Assembly: GCA_905221605.1 (NCBI GenBank)
Contig: CAJNDS010000108.1
Location: 128,001 to 142,500, forward strand
Origin: Symbiodinium natans
Lineage: Eukaryota > Sar > Dinophyceae > Suessiales > Symbiodiniaceae
Direction: 5' to 3'
DNA length: 14,500 bases
Under the pieces are notes generated by a model. The model had not been told where the DNA came from, ran no database searches, and saw only the letters and a list, made by a program, of their open reading frames with translations. Within the stretch, counting starts at the first letter, position 1. Every line of letters begins with the position of its first letter. Of the stretch, positions 1-8,079 are shown piece after piece. A program made the position numbers and the translations under genes.

Positions 1-1
1 T

Positions 2-478
2 TCTCCCACCCACGAATTTGCCAAGTATGACAAACAGCATTCAGCTTTCCGCAGGACTTTCTGTTCCAGCAGATTGCGGAAAGGGACCGGTTGCATTGTT
101 GGCGTTTGCTCAGAAAACCGCAGTGGCTCCACGGCAGACCAGGATCAGCAGAAGAGGCTGATGCAAGAGCAGAAAGGTGGCTTGAAAGCCGCAGCTCAGG
201 CACGGCTCGTCAATGCAAGCGTTGCTGCGTAGCTTGAAACCATCCAGTTCCATCCCACCACTCAGGCCGCAGCTGATGAGCACCGCGCAACAGAAAACAA
301 TAAGATGTACGAGCGGCGAAAGAAATACCTGCAGCCAGACCCTGAGTCAGTCCAGAGTCATTGGTTGGAGCAAGTTATGATGGCGGTCATGAGGTATCGA
401 TTGGACCTGGAGGGCCAAATGAAATCCAAGCAGACTGCGCAGAATTCTGTGGAGGACATGAACAGCACGGTGACATGA
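2..478 (+). pseudogene. Unrecognised coding-like stretch with one in-frame stop
   Basis: Frame 2 stays open from the left edge to TGA at 476-478 except for one TAG at 230-232. The translation is charged and rich in Q, K, R and E. After the stop it contains MYERRKKYLQPDPESVQSHW and further on VMRYRLDLEGQMKSKQTAQN, which looks like helical, possibly coiled-coil protein rather than random reading. I do not recognise the family. It could be the 3' part of a gene that begins left of the window with a small intron around the TAG, a decayed copy, or chance. No acceptor or donor was placed with confidence. It lies upstream of gene 1 on the same strand. Confidence 0.3.
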
Positions 479-1765
479 TCAGCTTGCTTCGTGTGGCCTG
501 AGATAGCTCCAGGACCAAATGAGCGGAGCAGAGAAAGCCATGAATCGCCGGTATGTCATTGAGGCACGTCAGATACTTCTCTGCAGACTTCACTTCCAGC
601 ATTCTTCCAGCCGAAGTTTGGAGTGAGGCCCTCCAGAAGACCTCGGAGGCAGAAGGGTTTGAAGGCTGGTGGCTTTGTGATGGGCACACGTTCGGACGAA
701 TTATCCTCAGGCCATGCCGCCCAGCAGCACTTCTGAAGCTGCGCAGTAATGGACTCCTCCGGACACATTGACGCTGATGTTTGCTGACATGCTAAAAATT
801 GGCTGGGCATCCGCAGAAATGTGGATCCATCAGCGGCATCAACTTTCGACCACCTTCGTCGCAAAAGATGTCTGCCAGATGCGCATTTTTGCTTGACGAG
901 ACGCTGCAGTCTACGTAGGAATGTCCGGAAAACACTGACATGTTAGCTCCCGACCAGTGCAACAAGCCGCCAAGCGAGTACTGTAACTACTGCAACTAAT
1001 GGACCTTGCTGTTTTCTGCAGATGGTGCACACAGCAGTCCCAGGGCAAGATCGATAAGATCGAGGTACCGAGGGCCCCACCCTGTGAAAGTTGGGTCTCA
1101 TCCCTCATAATTCAATGCAGCGTATTATATTCACCTGAAGATTTTTGGCAGGAAGCAGGTGTGCCATGTTATGTGGTCGTGCGAGATTCGTTGTTCGATA
1201 GCGGTTGCTTCTGCATTGTTGCGCCTGGCTCAGCTAATTAGTGATGCCGCCTGGCACCAAACTTCTTAGTTCGTGCAGCACCCTGTGATGGAATGCTGCC
1301 GTCTGCTGAGGCGTGATGGCAATTTCTAAAGAACCGCCATGCAAGAGAATAGGGGCTAGGGGTGAATTTGGTTCTGGACAAAATTCCTACGGTCGAGATG
1401 TGAAGCAGGTAATAAGCATTCGCTCAATCAAGGCTCATGAATCAACGACAAGGTTTTCAAAGTTGACAGGGTGAGCGCTAGAGCTTCTGAATCTTAGTGC
1501 CGGCCGGAATCGTTGAGGCCACCAGTGATTGGCACGGCGGGTGAGCGCCCGCAGCCCAGGGACAACGGACCCAAAGCTAAATGCCGCTGATCTTCGACAA
1601 ATGCGTGGAACTCGTTCCAAGTGCCATTGGGCCGTGCCGAGGACAACCCGGCTCACGCAGGGCTCTCTTCACACTCTCCTGCTTGGGCCTCTGGATCCCG
1701 TGGGTCTTACAAAACCGGAAAGGCATTCGCGTACAGCCATGGCCCGTGCGCGTCGCACAAATGAG
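479..1765. other. Stretch without a supportable gene
   Basis: Several short frames are open but none gave a recognisable motif. The first exon(s) of the Spinster-like gene, with the start codon and the beginning of TM1, should lie here or further left. A hydrophobic piece at about 1666-1715 (reading RALFTLSCLGL) is a possible TM1 exon, but its phase does not fit the next exon cleanly, so it is left out of the model. Confidence 0.4.
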
Positions 1766-2391
1766 GTATCAATGCTCTGAACTTTGCTGACCGCTACGTG
1801 CCCCTTGGCTTTCTGACCACACCTGAAGCTCACAACCTCCTCTCTATGAACTCCAATCTAGTAATCCCGCATCAACTTACTATTTTGCACCGATTTGTTG
1901 CGCATCAGAGGCCCTGGTATTTTAATCGCACGCTCGGCCTTAAGCCTTTACAAGCCCTATTTCTTGGCAAATAATTCTTCCAGTTTCAGTTGATAGACAT
2001 AGGCCTCCACGAAGATATGGTTCGGACGGAGCCTGGAGGGTTCGTCATATGCCTTGATAAGACTTGTGTGCCTGTAAGGGGCACCCCCAACAACGACGTT
2101 CAAGAGCTGCAGTACCCCAACCTGAATGTCTGAACCCAGCAGAATGTCAAATAGCCGACATGGGCCCACAAGGACTCACTGCCCAGGCCAGCATCGGTGA
2201 AGCCGCAGATCCAAAAGGAGCTGGAGTTGAACGACTGGGAAAGCGCACTGCCTGCCGTGGCCATGACGGGTGCCGGGAGGCCAAGATGAGCAGACACGCC
2301 GCAGCATGCCGCCTCCTTCTCTAAGTGAGGTCTTTACGGTTTGCAGCCTCGTGTTCGGAATCCTGGCGGACCGGGAATGCTTGGACAGGAG
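1766..2391 (+). CDS. Spinster-like gene, exons for TM1-TM2 and motif A
   Basis: Exon 1766-1807 reads INALNFADRYVPL, the diagnostic N-[FY]-x-D-R start of Spinster proteins, after the acceptor ATGAG. It probably ends at a GC donor (CTTG|GC). Exon 2192-2279 reads SVKPQIQKELELNDWESALP and continues into AVAMTGAG, the TM1-TM2 loop and start of TM2. The last exon, ending 2391, reads SLVFGILADRECLDRR and contains motif A. Its start is ambiguous: acceptor at 2325 adds EVFTVC, acceptor at 2346 does not. The donor at 2392 is GC. Confidence 0.7.
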
Positions 2392-4775
2392 GCCAGCAAG
2401 GAAGGCGCAGATGATCCTCTGCTTTCCATGCCCTTTCCTTTTTTTCTGGAGGCTTCTACTTGCAGGCGGCATCGCCTTCTGGTCCTTTGCCACGGCGCTG
2501 GGGGGCTTCGCGCAGGACTGAGCCATTATATGTTAATTTCTCATATTTTCTCGTGCCCTTCGTGCGTTTCCACCTCCGACAGTACCGCAAAATACTGTAA
2601 GCAAGCTCTCTCTCTCTTTCTCCTTGGCTCCTCCTTCTCTGCGATAATAATTGCAATTCGCACAGGACCTCACGCACCTGGTGCTCTTTCGTGCCCTTGT
2701 CGGTGTTGGGGAGGCCCCTCACAGACTCACGGGTCAGTTTCCCCTTTGCAAGCAGCCCTTGCGGCACCTCATTCCTTTTCCTCCCTGGCTCTCACTCGTC
2801 CACTTGGCGAGGCAGCATTTGCGACTGTGGCCTCGCCAATGATCACTGACTTCTACCCAGGCCCGGTACTCAGAGAATCTGAGGTCAAGACAACAAAGTC
2901 CACATCAGTGCATTGGCATGCAGTGTCACGTTCTGAAAGCCCGAAAGACAATTATAGTTGTTATGTAAATGGTTAATATAAGTGAATAAATAGTATAATA
3001 TAACAATGTGCATATACGTATGTATATTGTTTGTGGTTTATTTAGTTAATTTATAAAAAGACAATAGACAATGTTTGACTCCGCCTGGGTCAGGCCGAGG
3101 AACCCCCACGTCCCACGTGAGAGGCACATGTGTGTGGGCGCTGAGGACCGCAGCGGAACCGGGCCTTCACCATCTTCAGCCTTAGCCGCGCCCCTGGGTT
3201 TAGGGTTTAGGGTTTAGGGTTTAGGGTTTAGGGTTTAGGGTTTAGGGTTTGGGGTGGAAAGACCCTGCCCACGGGTCTGAGTTTGCTCATGGCTTATGAC
3301 GCCGGCGAAGTTCAGCATGAAATTCCAGTGAAGCCCAGATCTTCGTACAAGGTTTTACTTACGGCTCTGCACAAGGAAGGGCGAGACCTACGGCACCACT
3401 ACAGTACCAGTTACCCCACAAAACATCGGACTGGACAAAAACACCATGCCGTTCACGGGCTAGTACTCATAACCTAAATGAGCTTATACATAAGTGTATA
3501 TATAGACAGTGTAGTTCTTCATTTATTGATTTTGAGGCGCGCCGGTGGGCGCGGCCTTGGGCTTTGGCATTGGTTCCGTGCTCGGGGAGAAGATGGGAGG
3601 GGCCCTCAGATCAGTAGGGAGGGAGTCATCTGAGATGACTTCCGGGGGACTCTTTGGGTTAGGCTGAGTTTTGTTGGTGTGAGGACAGCTTTTTGTGATT
3701 CAGGCTGGCGCGTGGCTTTCTTTGCCTGCGGTTTCCCAGGGGTGGTAGTGGCAGCTGAGCTCAGCAAACGGCCTCCACAAAACTAGGGATAAAGAAGCCC
3801 TCCCGTCCATGCCCAGGCTTTCACGGTTCTCCTCTTGAATGCGGGGGGCGCAGATTTGTGATTGCAAAGACGCATTCGCAGAACCTCTCTTCTCTCTGAA
3901 GGACCCCGTCAGGGGCATCAATGACGACCTGGAGGCCACGGCGACCTTGTACTGAGGTGGTTCTGGTGGTGCTTGGTACTGGCAGGATCCACTCCACGAG
4001 GAGGCTGAGGCAAATCCCGAAAAAACAATCAGAGCGAAAAGAGAGCTTGTGGGGCAGAGTCAGGACAGCACCGACGAGGACAGCGACGAGTCAACCGCAT
4101 CGGCGAGCATTGCCCCGTGCGTTGACTTTTTGCGGGAGGACCCCTGTGAGTTGACATGCTTTCAAGGGGTATCACGGGCTACGGAGAGCAGAGTGCACCT
4201 TCCTTTTTTTGCTGCTTTCCAGGGTGCGGCGCTCCTGTCCAACCCCTTCTTCCTGTATTGCACTCTCGGCAGCGTGGCCATCTCTTTCGCGGTGGGAGGT
4301 GCGTGGAGGAAGTCATCGCTGCCCCCACCACCCTCCCCCCCTCCCACAAAAAAAGTTCTTCTCCTGTCGTGAATCTAGGTGAAGAACGATGGAGACATTG
4401 TAGGCTCTGCAATGCCCATGTCCAGGGCTGACGGAGTGGTACCCAACCTTCCTGGTGCGTTACACCGACCTCTCCATGGGCACGTCAGACACTCAGGAGT
4501 TTCCCCCTCCTGGATGCACATTCCACCTGACACGCACATTCAAGCGCTCTTCACTCCTCTCCTTCCTGAGTGAAATTCTCAAGTCTAGAGGTCCGGGCTC
4601 GTCCTAAGTGGCAGCTGCGTTATCAGCGGCTTCGGCGGCACCATCCTGGGCTCAAAGGCGCGCCCAGAGATGTGGCAAATCGGACACCTAAGCGCATCCG
4701 AACTCCAAAACTCCAAGTCCGGGCTCGTGGACCTGGAAGACTCCTGACTAATCCGAGCTTCTGATTAATTGGTGG

Positions 4776-4808
<33 letters not shown>

Positions 4809-7800
4809 CACAATAAGGAATGCAGGGTTCCGCAATAGTTGGACCGTGGCCCTGTATTGATTCTCTATAAAAACAATACGAATGTATTGAAAACAATAGG
4901 AATGTATAGAATGTCTACCCCCGCGGGCCGGGGCTTCCCATAATTCTGGTCCCATTCTATAAATGTGACTCCGCCTTTCCCGGCCAGAGCCCGTAAGGGG
5001 TAGCTCAGGAAAGAATGAAAATTTCTCTCCTCCAGTAAGCAATCACATAAGAAATCCTTGGTTTCTGAAGGCCCTCAGCTTCCAGAAAACCGAAGCCCCG
5101 GCTTCCTTAAAGCTTTTCCTTTTAAGCTTCAAGGCTTCTTTAAAGACTACAAGACCAGGGCTCGCCCCCGCGGGCCGGGGCTTCCCATAATTCTGGCCCC
5201 ATTCTATAAATGTGACTCCGCCTTTCCCGGCCAGAGCCCGTAAGGGGTAGCTCAGGAAAGAATGAAAATTTCTCTCCTCCAGTAAGCAATCACATAAGAA
5301 ATCCTTGGTTTCTGAAGGCCCTCAGCTTCCAGAGCCAGGGAGAGAGGTGCAGCCTTAGCGGATGTTTCACATCGATCTTTTCCTGCAGAAGCAAAAAAAG
5401 CTTTAGTTTCGAAATTTTGCAACCCCCCAAAAAAAAAATCCTTTAAATGTGGGGGGTTTGTCCCATACGAAATCCACCCTAATGGAAAGTAGTCTTCCGG
5501 CGGGCTTCCGGCCAATAAAATTTTTTTTAAATGTGGGGGCATTAATTAAACTGATGCTCGGATTAGCTGAGTCCATCTGGCAAGCCTACCTTTTTTGTTT
5601 CATGTTGTTTCAATATTAGCGCAAGTTGCTTGGTGGCCCGCTTGCCCTCTAGCCTTTGCAACTAGTCCCGTTGTCATCGCGAGGTTGCAGACAGCGTGGC
5701 ACGCAGGCGCATGGCAAGGGGAGCGAGGGGCTGGGTGACATGCCGCACAAGGTTAAGATGCTGCTTGGCCGTTGCAATGCCTGTGTGGCTTATGGCATCT
5801 TATTGCCCTGCTTTGTTGGAGGTACCCAGCCCTTGGCAGCAAGGCTTATTTCCTGGTGCCAGCCTGCTTCATGGTACGGGCCTTTGCAACAAGCTCTCTG
5901 TGCATCTGCTACCTCTCCCCACGATCCTTGAGGTGCCAGGGACCGTCCTGATCGCAGCGGGCGTGAACGTCCTGGAGCCGTGGGTGCTCGTGCTCAGCCT
6001 AGTGCTCGGGCAGACATTCTTCTTCTGCTACCAGGCACTCTAGCGGCTTTCTTTGATTATGGGCCATATTGGTCACTATGTTGATGATTATAATAAGGTT
6101 AACGGCAAAGTTACAAGGCGCCTTCTCCCAGGGCCTGCGTGCTTGCACAGGCGCCCATCGCTGCCCTCTCCATGTCAAGGGCTCGGTGATCCTGGATTTG
6201 CCCACCTGTAATTGTCGACTACTTTCTTTTCTCACTTTGAAATGCAGGTCTGTCATTCCTGTGCACAGCCGTGCGCGGGGGTCGAGCCTGCAGATCTTGC
6301 TGGGGCATGCCCTTGGCGACGTGATCAGCATCATCCTCGTATACACGTGGCCAAGCAAACCGTGAACTTGGGGCTGCTTGATCTGCTTCGAGGCCCCCCG
6401 ATCATCGGCCATATCTCGGACGTGGCAAACCTCCAGCTTGGCTTGCGAGCGACTCAGCGCTCATGTTTCTTTTTTCCTTGTCCAGGCCAAGTACGGAGAG
6501 AGAGAGAGAGAGATTTTTCCGAACAAACACAGCAAAGCTGTCAGCAGCAACTAACCTACCTACAAAGAGACTGCCAGCGCCGGCAGAGATTCAGGGGACC
6601 TCGCTTGCAGCACTTCCTGCAGCTCCACCGCCGTTCATGGAACTCAAAAACATGAGAGGGGTCGACATGCCAATCCTGAAGCGCCCTTGGGCCTCCCCAA
6701 GCAACACATTGGCGGCTACTGAGTATCTGTGCTCGTTCCAGGGTGAGCGCGCGTGACAGCTTAAGGCCATCACAACGAGTACACTCAGCCCTAGCTTTGC
6801 TTAACTTCCAAAAATGGCTCTTCTCACGATCAGCAACCAAGGTTTTGGCTTCGGACTGTGAGCAGCCTTTGCCTTCTTCGGCCTTTTCGGCATTTGGTCC
6901 TGGACACTCCGGAGCACCGCAACTTGGAAAGACAACAACTTCTGAGCTCGCCCATCGGCCCAACGATGCAAAATATCACTTTGCGCATGGACAAGGGTGC
7001 TTGCACGAGCAGAGTTCAGCTCATTAGCCACAGAGTTGGCTTTATGCATCCAGAGATGCTCCTGGCCATATTTGGTGAGGAAAGCTTCCTGCGACAGGTG
7101 AGCCTTCACTTTCAGCACCTTAACACGACGGTTACTGCCAGCAGTCGAAATTTCTTGCCACAAACTCGGGTGACTGGTGGCAACCACAGGGCCACCAGCA
7201 AACAATCGCTTGGCACGCAAAAACACATAGGAAGCATCCGTGGCAAAAACTACATCTCCAACAGTGGCTTTCAAGCACGACGAAAGGGCTGCAGCTTCCC
7301 CAGAGAGAGAGAGAGAGAGAGATAACGGACCATCGGACTTCGCGCGCCCCTTGGGGCGGCCTTCCCTTCGGGGGGGCTACGCGTGCAGGGGAGAGAGAGA
7401 GAGAGAGGCAGAGAGAGAGAGAGAGAGAGATGACGCAACAGACATAAAGAATGAAAAACGGGAGAGATCGAGGTCCCTGGCGCCATGAAACAAAGAGAGC
7501 CCTCGAAAGAAAGACACACAGAAAGAAGTATATACTTTGACATGTATTGAGAGCAAAGCGGCACAGGTTCGGAGTTCACATCCGCACATGTCACGCTCGC
7601 ATATACTCCCTACCCTGAAATTGCCCAGGCCTAGTCACACGGGTTTTCAGACCAACTTAGGGGCCACAACGAGCTTGCAAGCTAATTTGACACTGCAGCG
7701 ACCTGCTTTACATATCGGTAGATGATGTCGGAGTGCTAGCAAGCCCACGAATCCGGACCTGCCATGATAATCCGCATTCCCACTTTGCAGGCAAGTCACC

Positions 7801-8079
7801 TGGGCACGGCACTTACCCAGTTGCTTGAGGGGCGACAGTGTTTTGAAATGTCTTCAGGGTTGGCGCTCTGTGCCGCGCATACCTCCTGGATTTTATTCCC
7901 CAAAAGCTCTCTTTGGACTCATGCTTGGTTTGTCGAGCAGAGTCCAGCACAGTTAGCGTTTAACCAGCGCATTCTCTCAGGTGGCCGTGCTGTTCGCAGG
8001 CGTATCCTGGTTTACAGGCTACGCCTGCCTAGCCCGGGTCCGAGCCAGCCCAGTCCCACACGAGCATTGGAGCATCTGA
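1766..8079 (+). CDS. Spinster-like (SPNS) MFS transporter, multi-exon gene, 5' end missing
   Basis: This is a 12-TM major facilitator of the Spinster family, whose members move sphingosine-1-phosphate or lysophospholipids across lysosomal or plasma membranes; the substrate here is unknown. Family landmarks appear in order: NFADRYVP (TM1), FGILADR (MFS motif A), LLLAGGIAFWS, RALVGVGEAAFATVASP, APVGAALGFGIGSVLGEKMGGW, LLSNPFFLYCTLGS, WYPTFLVRYTDLSMG, GFGGTILGSKVADSVARRR (second-half motif A), SVIPVHSRARGSSLQILLGH and SPPIIGHISD. A TM12 exon then ends in TGA at 8077-8079. Exons inferred by phase: 1766-1807, 2192-2279, 2326 or 2347-2391, 2452-2515, 2666-2713, 2812-2860, 3146-3187, 3537-3599, 3704-~3756, 3986-4138, 4223-4298, 4426-4496, 4589-4657, 5684-5821, 5933-6034, 6151-6179, 6248-6327, 6393-6457, 7981-8079. 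No stop codon or frameshift is forced inside these exons, so it looks intact. Family call is firm; some splice sites are not. Confidence 0.85.
2452..2860 (+). CDS. Spinster-like gene, exons for TM3-TM4
   Basis: Exon 2452-2515 (LLLAGGIAFWSFATALGGFA plus Q), 2666-2713 (DLTHLVLFRALVGVGE) and 2812-2860 (AAFATVASPMITDFYP) join in frame as one Spinster segment with the conserved RxLVGVGEA-motif. The separating introns are 2392-2451 (60 nt, GC-AG), 2516-2665 (150 nt, GA-AG) and 2714-2811 (98 nt, GC-AG). Each donor and acceptor shares a short word such as GGAG|GC or CAG|GAC, so no canonical GT donor is available at these points. Confidence 0.8.
2606..2620. repeat. CT microsatellite in intron
   Basis: A short pyrimidine run (CTCTCTCTCTCTTTC) lies in the GA-AG intron 2516-2665 and may serve as its polypyrimidine signal. 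Confidence 0.6.
2945..3065. other. AT-rich intronic island
   Basis: Within intron 2861-3145 the base composition shifts abruptly to mostly A and T (ATATAAGTGAATAAATAG and similar), flanked by GC-balanced sequence. It has no coding potential. A similar island lies at 14212-14280. Such islands may be insertions, but no borders or terminal repeats were seen. Confidence 0.4.
3146..3756 (+). CDS. Spinster-like gene, exons for TM5-TM6
   Basis: Exon 3146-3187 (PQRNRAFTIFSLS) follows a 285-nt GC-AG intron (2861-3145). Exon 3537-3599 (APVGAALGFGIGSVLGEKMG) follows intron 3188-3536, which holds the telomere-type repeats. Exon 3704-~3756 reads WRVAFFACGFPGVVVAA, a typical GWR-start TM6. The donor after 3599 is AG|GGGG, so that junction would be GG-AG, and the true boundary may differ. 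The 3' end of the last exon is uncertain because the frame stays open to a TAG near 3783. Confidence 0.75.
3199..3247 (+). repeat. Interstitial telomere-type repeat, (TTTAGGG)7
   Basis: Seven perfect TTTAGGG units run from 3199 to 3247, preceded by GGG and followed by one variant TTTGGGG. TTTAGGG is the Arabidopsis-type telomere unit, which has been reported from dinoflagellates. The block is inside intron 3188-3536 of the Spinster-like gene and starts only 11 nt after the inferred GC donor. It is therefore not a chromosome end. Confidence 0.95.
3986..4657 (+). CDS. Spinster-like gene, cytosolic loop and TM7-TM9 exons
   Basis: Exon 3986-4138 encodes the hydrophilic central loop: DPLHEEAEANPEKTIRAKRE, then an acidic serine-rich part (QDSTDEDSDESTASAS), then VDFLRE. 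Exon 4223-4298 is GAALLSNPFFLYCTLGSVAI and the rest of TM7. Exon 4426-4496 is LTEWYPTFLVRYTDLSMGTS. Exon 4589-4657 is SGLVLSGSCVISGFGGTILG plus SK. Introns are 4139-4222 (84 nt, GA donor, no in-frame stop), 4299-4425 (a true GT-AG intron) and 4497-4588 (GA donor). The acidic serine run could be a phosphorylation region; that is inference. Confidence 0.75.
4774..4809. repeat. Homopolymer G6C30
   Basis: Six G (4774-4779) are followed by thirty C (4780-4809), just inside the left end of the terminal-inverted-repeat element. The G6/C6 centre is self-complementary. Length may be inexact, because such runs are prone to sequencing and assembly error. Confidence 0.95.
4870..4909. repeat. 20-bp tandem duplication
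   Basis: Two adjacent 20-bp units (4870-4889 and 4890-4909), each starting AAAACAATA, differ at two positions. They lie inside the terminal-inverted-repeat element, just before the first 169-bp copy. Confidence 0.8.
4918..5086 (+). repeat. 169-bp direct repeat, copy 1
   Basis: This segment, starting CCCCCGCGGGCCGGGG and ending CTTCCAGA, recurs at 5165-5333 with a single difference (T at 4950, C at 5197). The copies are 247 bp apart start to start, with a 78-bp spacer (5087-5164) that contains small palindromes (GAAGCCCCGGCTTC and paired AAGCTT). Confidence 0.95.
5165..5333 (+). repeat. 169-bp direct repeat, copy 2
   Basis: Second copy of the segment at 4918-5086, 168 of 169 bases identical. 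Such identity in non-coding intronic DNA points to a recent duplication or gene conversion. Confidence 0.95.
5684..6457 (+). CDS. Spinster-like gene, exons for second motif A to TM11-TM12 loop
   Basis: Exon 5684-5821 begins VADSVARRRMARGARG and ends YCPALLE. Its middle part may hide a further in-frame intron. Exon 5933-6034 is VPGTVLIAAGVNVLEPWVLV and continues to TFFFCYQ. Exon 6151-6179 is a 29-nt micro-exon (APIAALSMS). Exon 6248-6327 is SVIPVHSRARGSSLQILLGH plus ALGDVI. Exon 6393-6457 is PPIIGHISDVANLQLGLRAT plus Q. Introns: 5822-5932 GT-AG, 6035-6150 GC-AG, 6180-6247 (donor GG or shifted), and 6328-6392 GC-AG of only 65 nt. Confidence 0.78.
6496..6513 (+). repeat. GA microsatellite
   Basis: A run of nine GA units in the last intron of the Spinster-like gene, close to the 3' side of the antisense retroelement remnant. 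Confidence 0.9.
6556..6963 (-). pseudogene. Retroelement C-terminal zinc-finger-like fragment
   Basis: Minus-strand frame with ECTRCDGLKLSRALT, then SRQCVAW, then HPSHVFEFHERRWSCRKCCK-like sequence (the first residues read HVDPSHVF) and LCRRWQSLC. The C-x2-C...C and H..C-x2-C spacing resembles the cysteine/histidine tail found after the RNase H domain in many dinoflagellate LINE-like polyproteins. It lies directly downstream of the RNase H-like fragment but in another reading frame, overlapping it at 6801-6963, so a frameshift separates them. It is most likely a dead fragment. Family assignment rests on memory of the motif pattern. Confidence 0.45.
6801..7300 (-). pseudogene. Decayed retroelement RNase H-like domain, antisense in intron
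   Basis: The minus strand is open from about 7300 down to 6801. It reads EAAALSSCLKATVGDVVFAT, then DASYVFLRAKRLFAGGPVV, SHPSLWQEI, VKVLKVKAHLSQEAFLTKYG and HKANSVANELNSARA. This follows the RNase H order: TDxxYV strand, helix, VKxH motif, then the N-x2-AD motif. Here the expected last Asp is Asn (VANEL), and the region carrying the first catalytic Asp is not seen, so it should be inactive. RNase H fragments like this belong to LINE-type elements. No reverse transcriptase domain is present; the frame breaks into GA repeats at its 5' side. Confidence 0.6.
7302..7430 (+). repeat. Cluster of GA microsatellites
   Basis: GA runs at 7302-7323, 7391-7407 and 7411-7430 are separated by GC-rich sequence. 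They sit exactly where the antisense RNase H-like frame ends on its 5' side, so repeat expansion may have broken the element. Confidence 0.9.
7981..8079 (+). CDS. Spinster-like gene, terminal exon (TM12, C-terminus)
   Basis: After the acceptor CTCTCAG at 7974-7980 the frame reads VAVLFAGVSWFTGYACLARV, then 12 residues ending HWSI and TGA at 8077-8079. A single hydrophobic helix followed by a short basic tail is what the Spinster family has at its C-terminus, and it follows exon 6393-6457 in phase 0 across a 1523-nt intron. The donor of that intron (CAG|CG at 6457) is irregular, so the exact join is not certain. Confidence 0.75.
   Translation: MAVLFAGVSWFTGYACLARVRASPVPHEHWSI

Larger units (their letters stand above)
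4748..5566. mobile_element. MITE-like element with terminal inverted repeats, inside an intron
   Basis: The left end (CTAATCCGAGC at 4748-4758, then TCTGATTAATT) is an imperfect inverted copy of the right end (AATTAAACTGAT then GCTCGGATTAG at 5556-5566): the outer 11 bases match exactly and the inner part less well. The direct word CTGA flanks both ends (4744-4747 and 5567-5570), as a 4-bp target-site duplication would. The 819-bp body has no transposase frame, holds a G6C30 tract, a 20-bp tandem pair and a 169-bp near-identical direct repeat, and sits wholly inside intron 4658-5683. It reads as a non-autonomous DNA transposon or introner-like insertion. The superfamily is unknown. Confidence 0.65.

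Noticed and set aside
2341-2976. 211-codon open frame on the plus strand
   Set aside because: It runs through exons and introns of the Spinster-like gene in mixed frames. Only short parts (such as AAFATVASPMITDFYP) are real coding sequence.
3199-3247. Chromosome end
   Set aside because: The telomere-type repeats lie in the middle of a continuous gene, with coding exons in the correct order on both sides.
4623-5042. 139-codon minus-strand frame
   Set aside because: It spans a Spinster exon on the other strand, the element border and the C30 tract (giving a poly-Gly run), so it is an artefact.
5252-5542. 96-codon minus-strand frame with a repeated PPHLK motif
   Set aside because: It lies entirely in the terminal-inverted-repeat element, crosses the 169-bp repeat border, and the internal motif repeat reflects duplicated DNA (TTTAAATGTGGGGG twice) rather than a recognisable protein.
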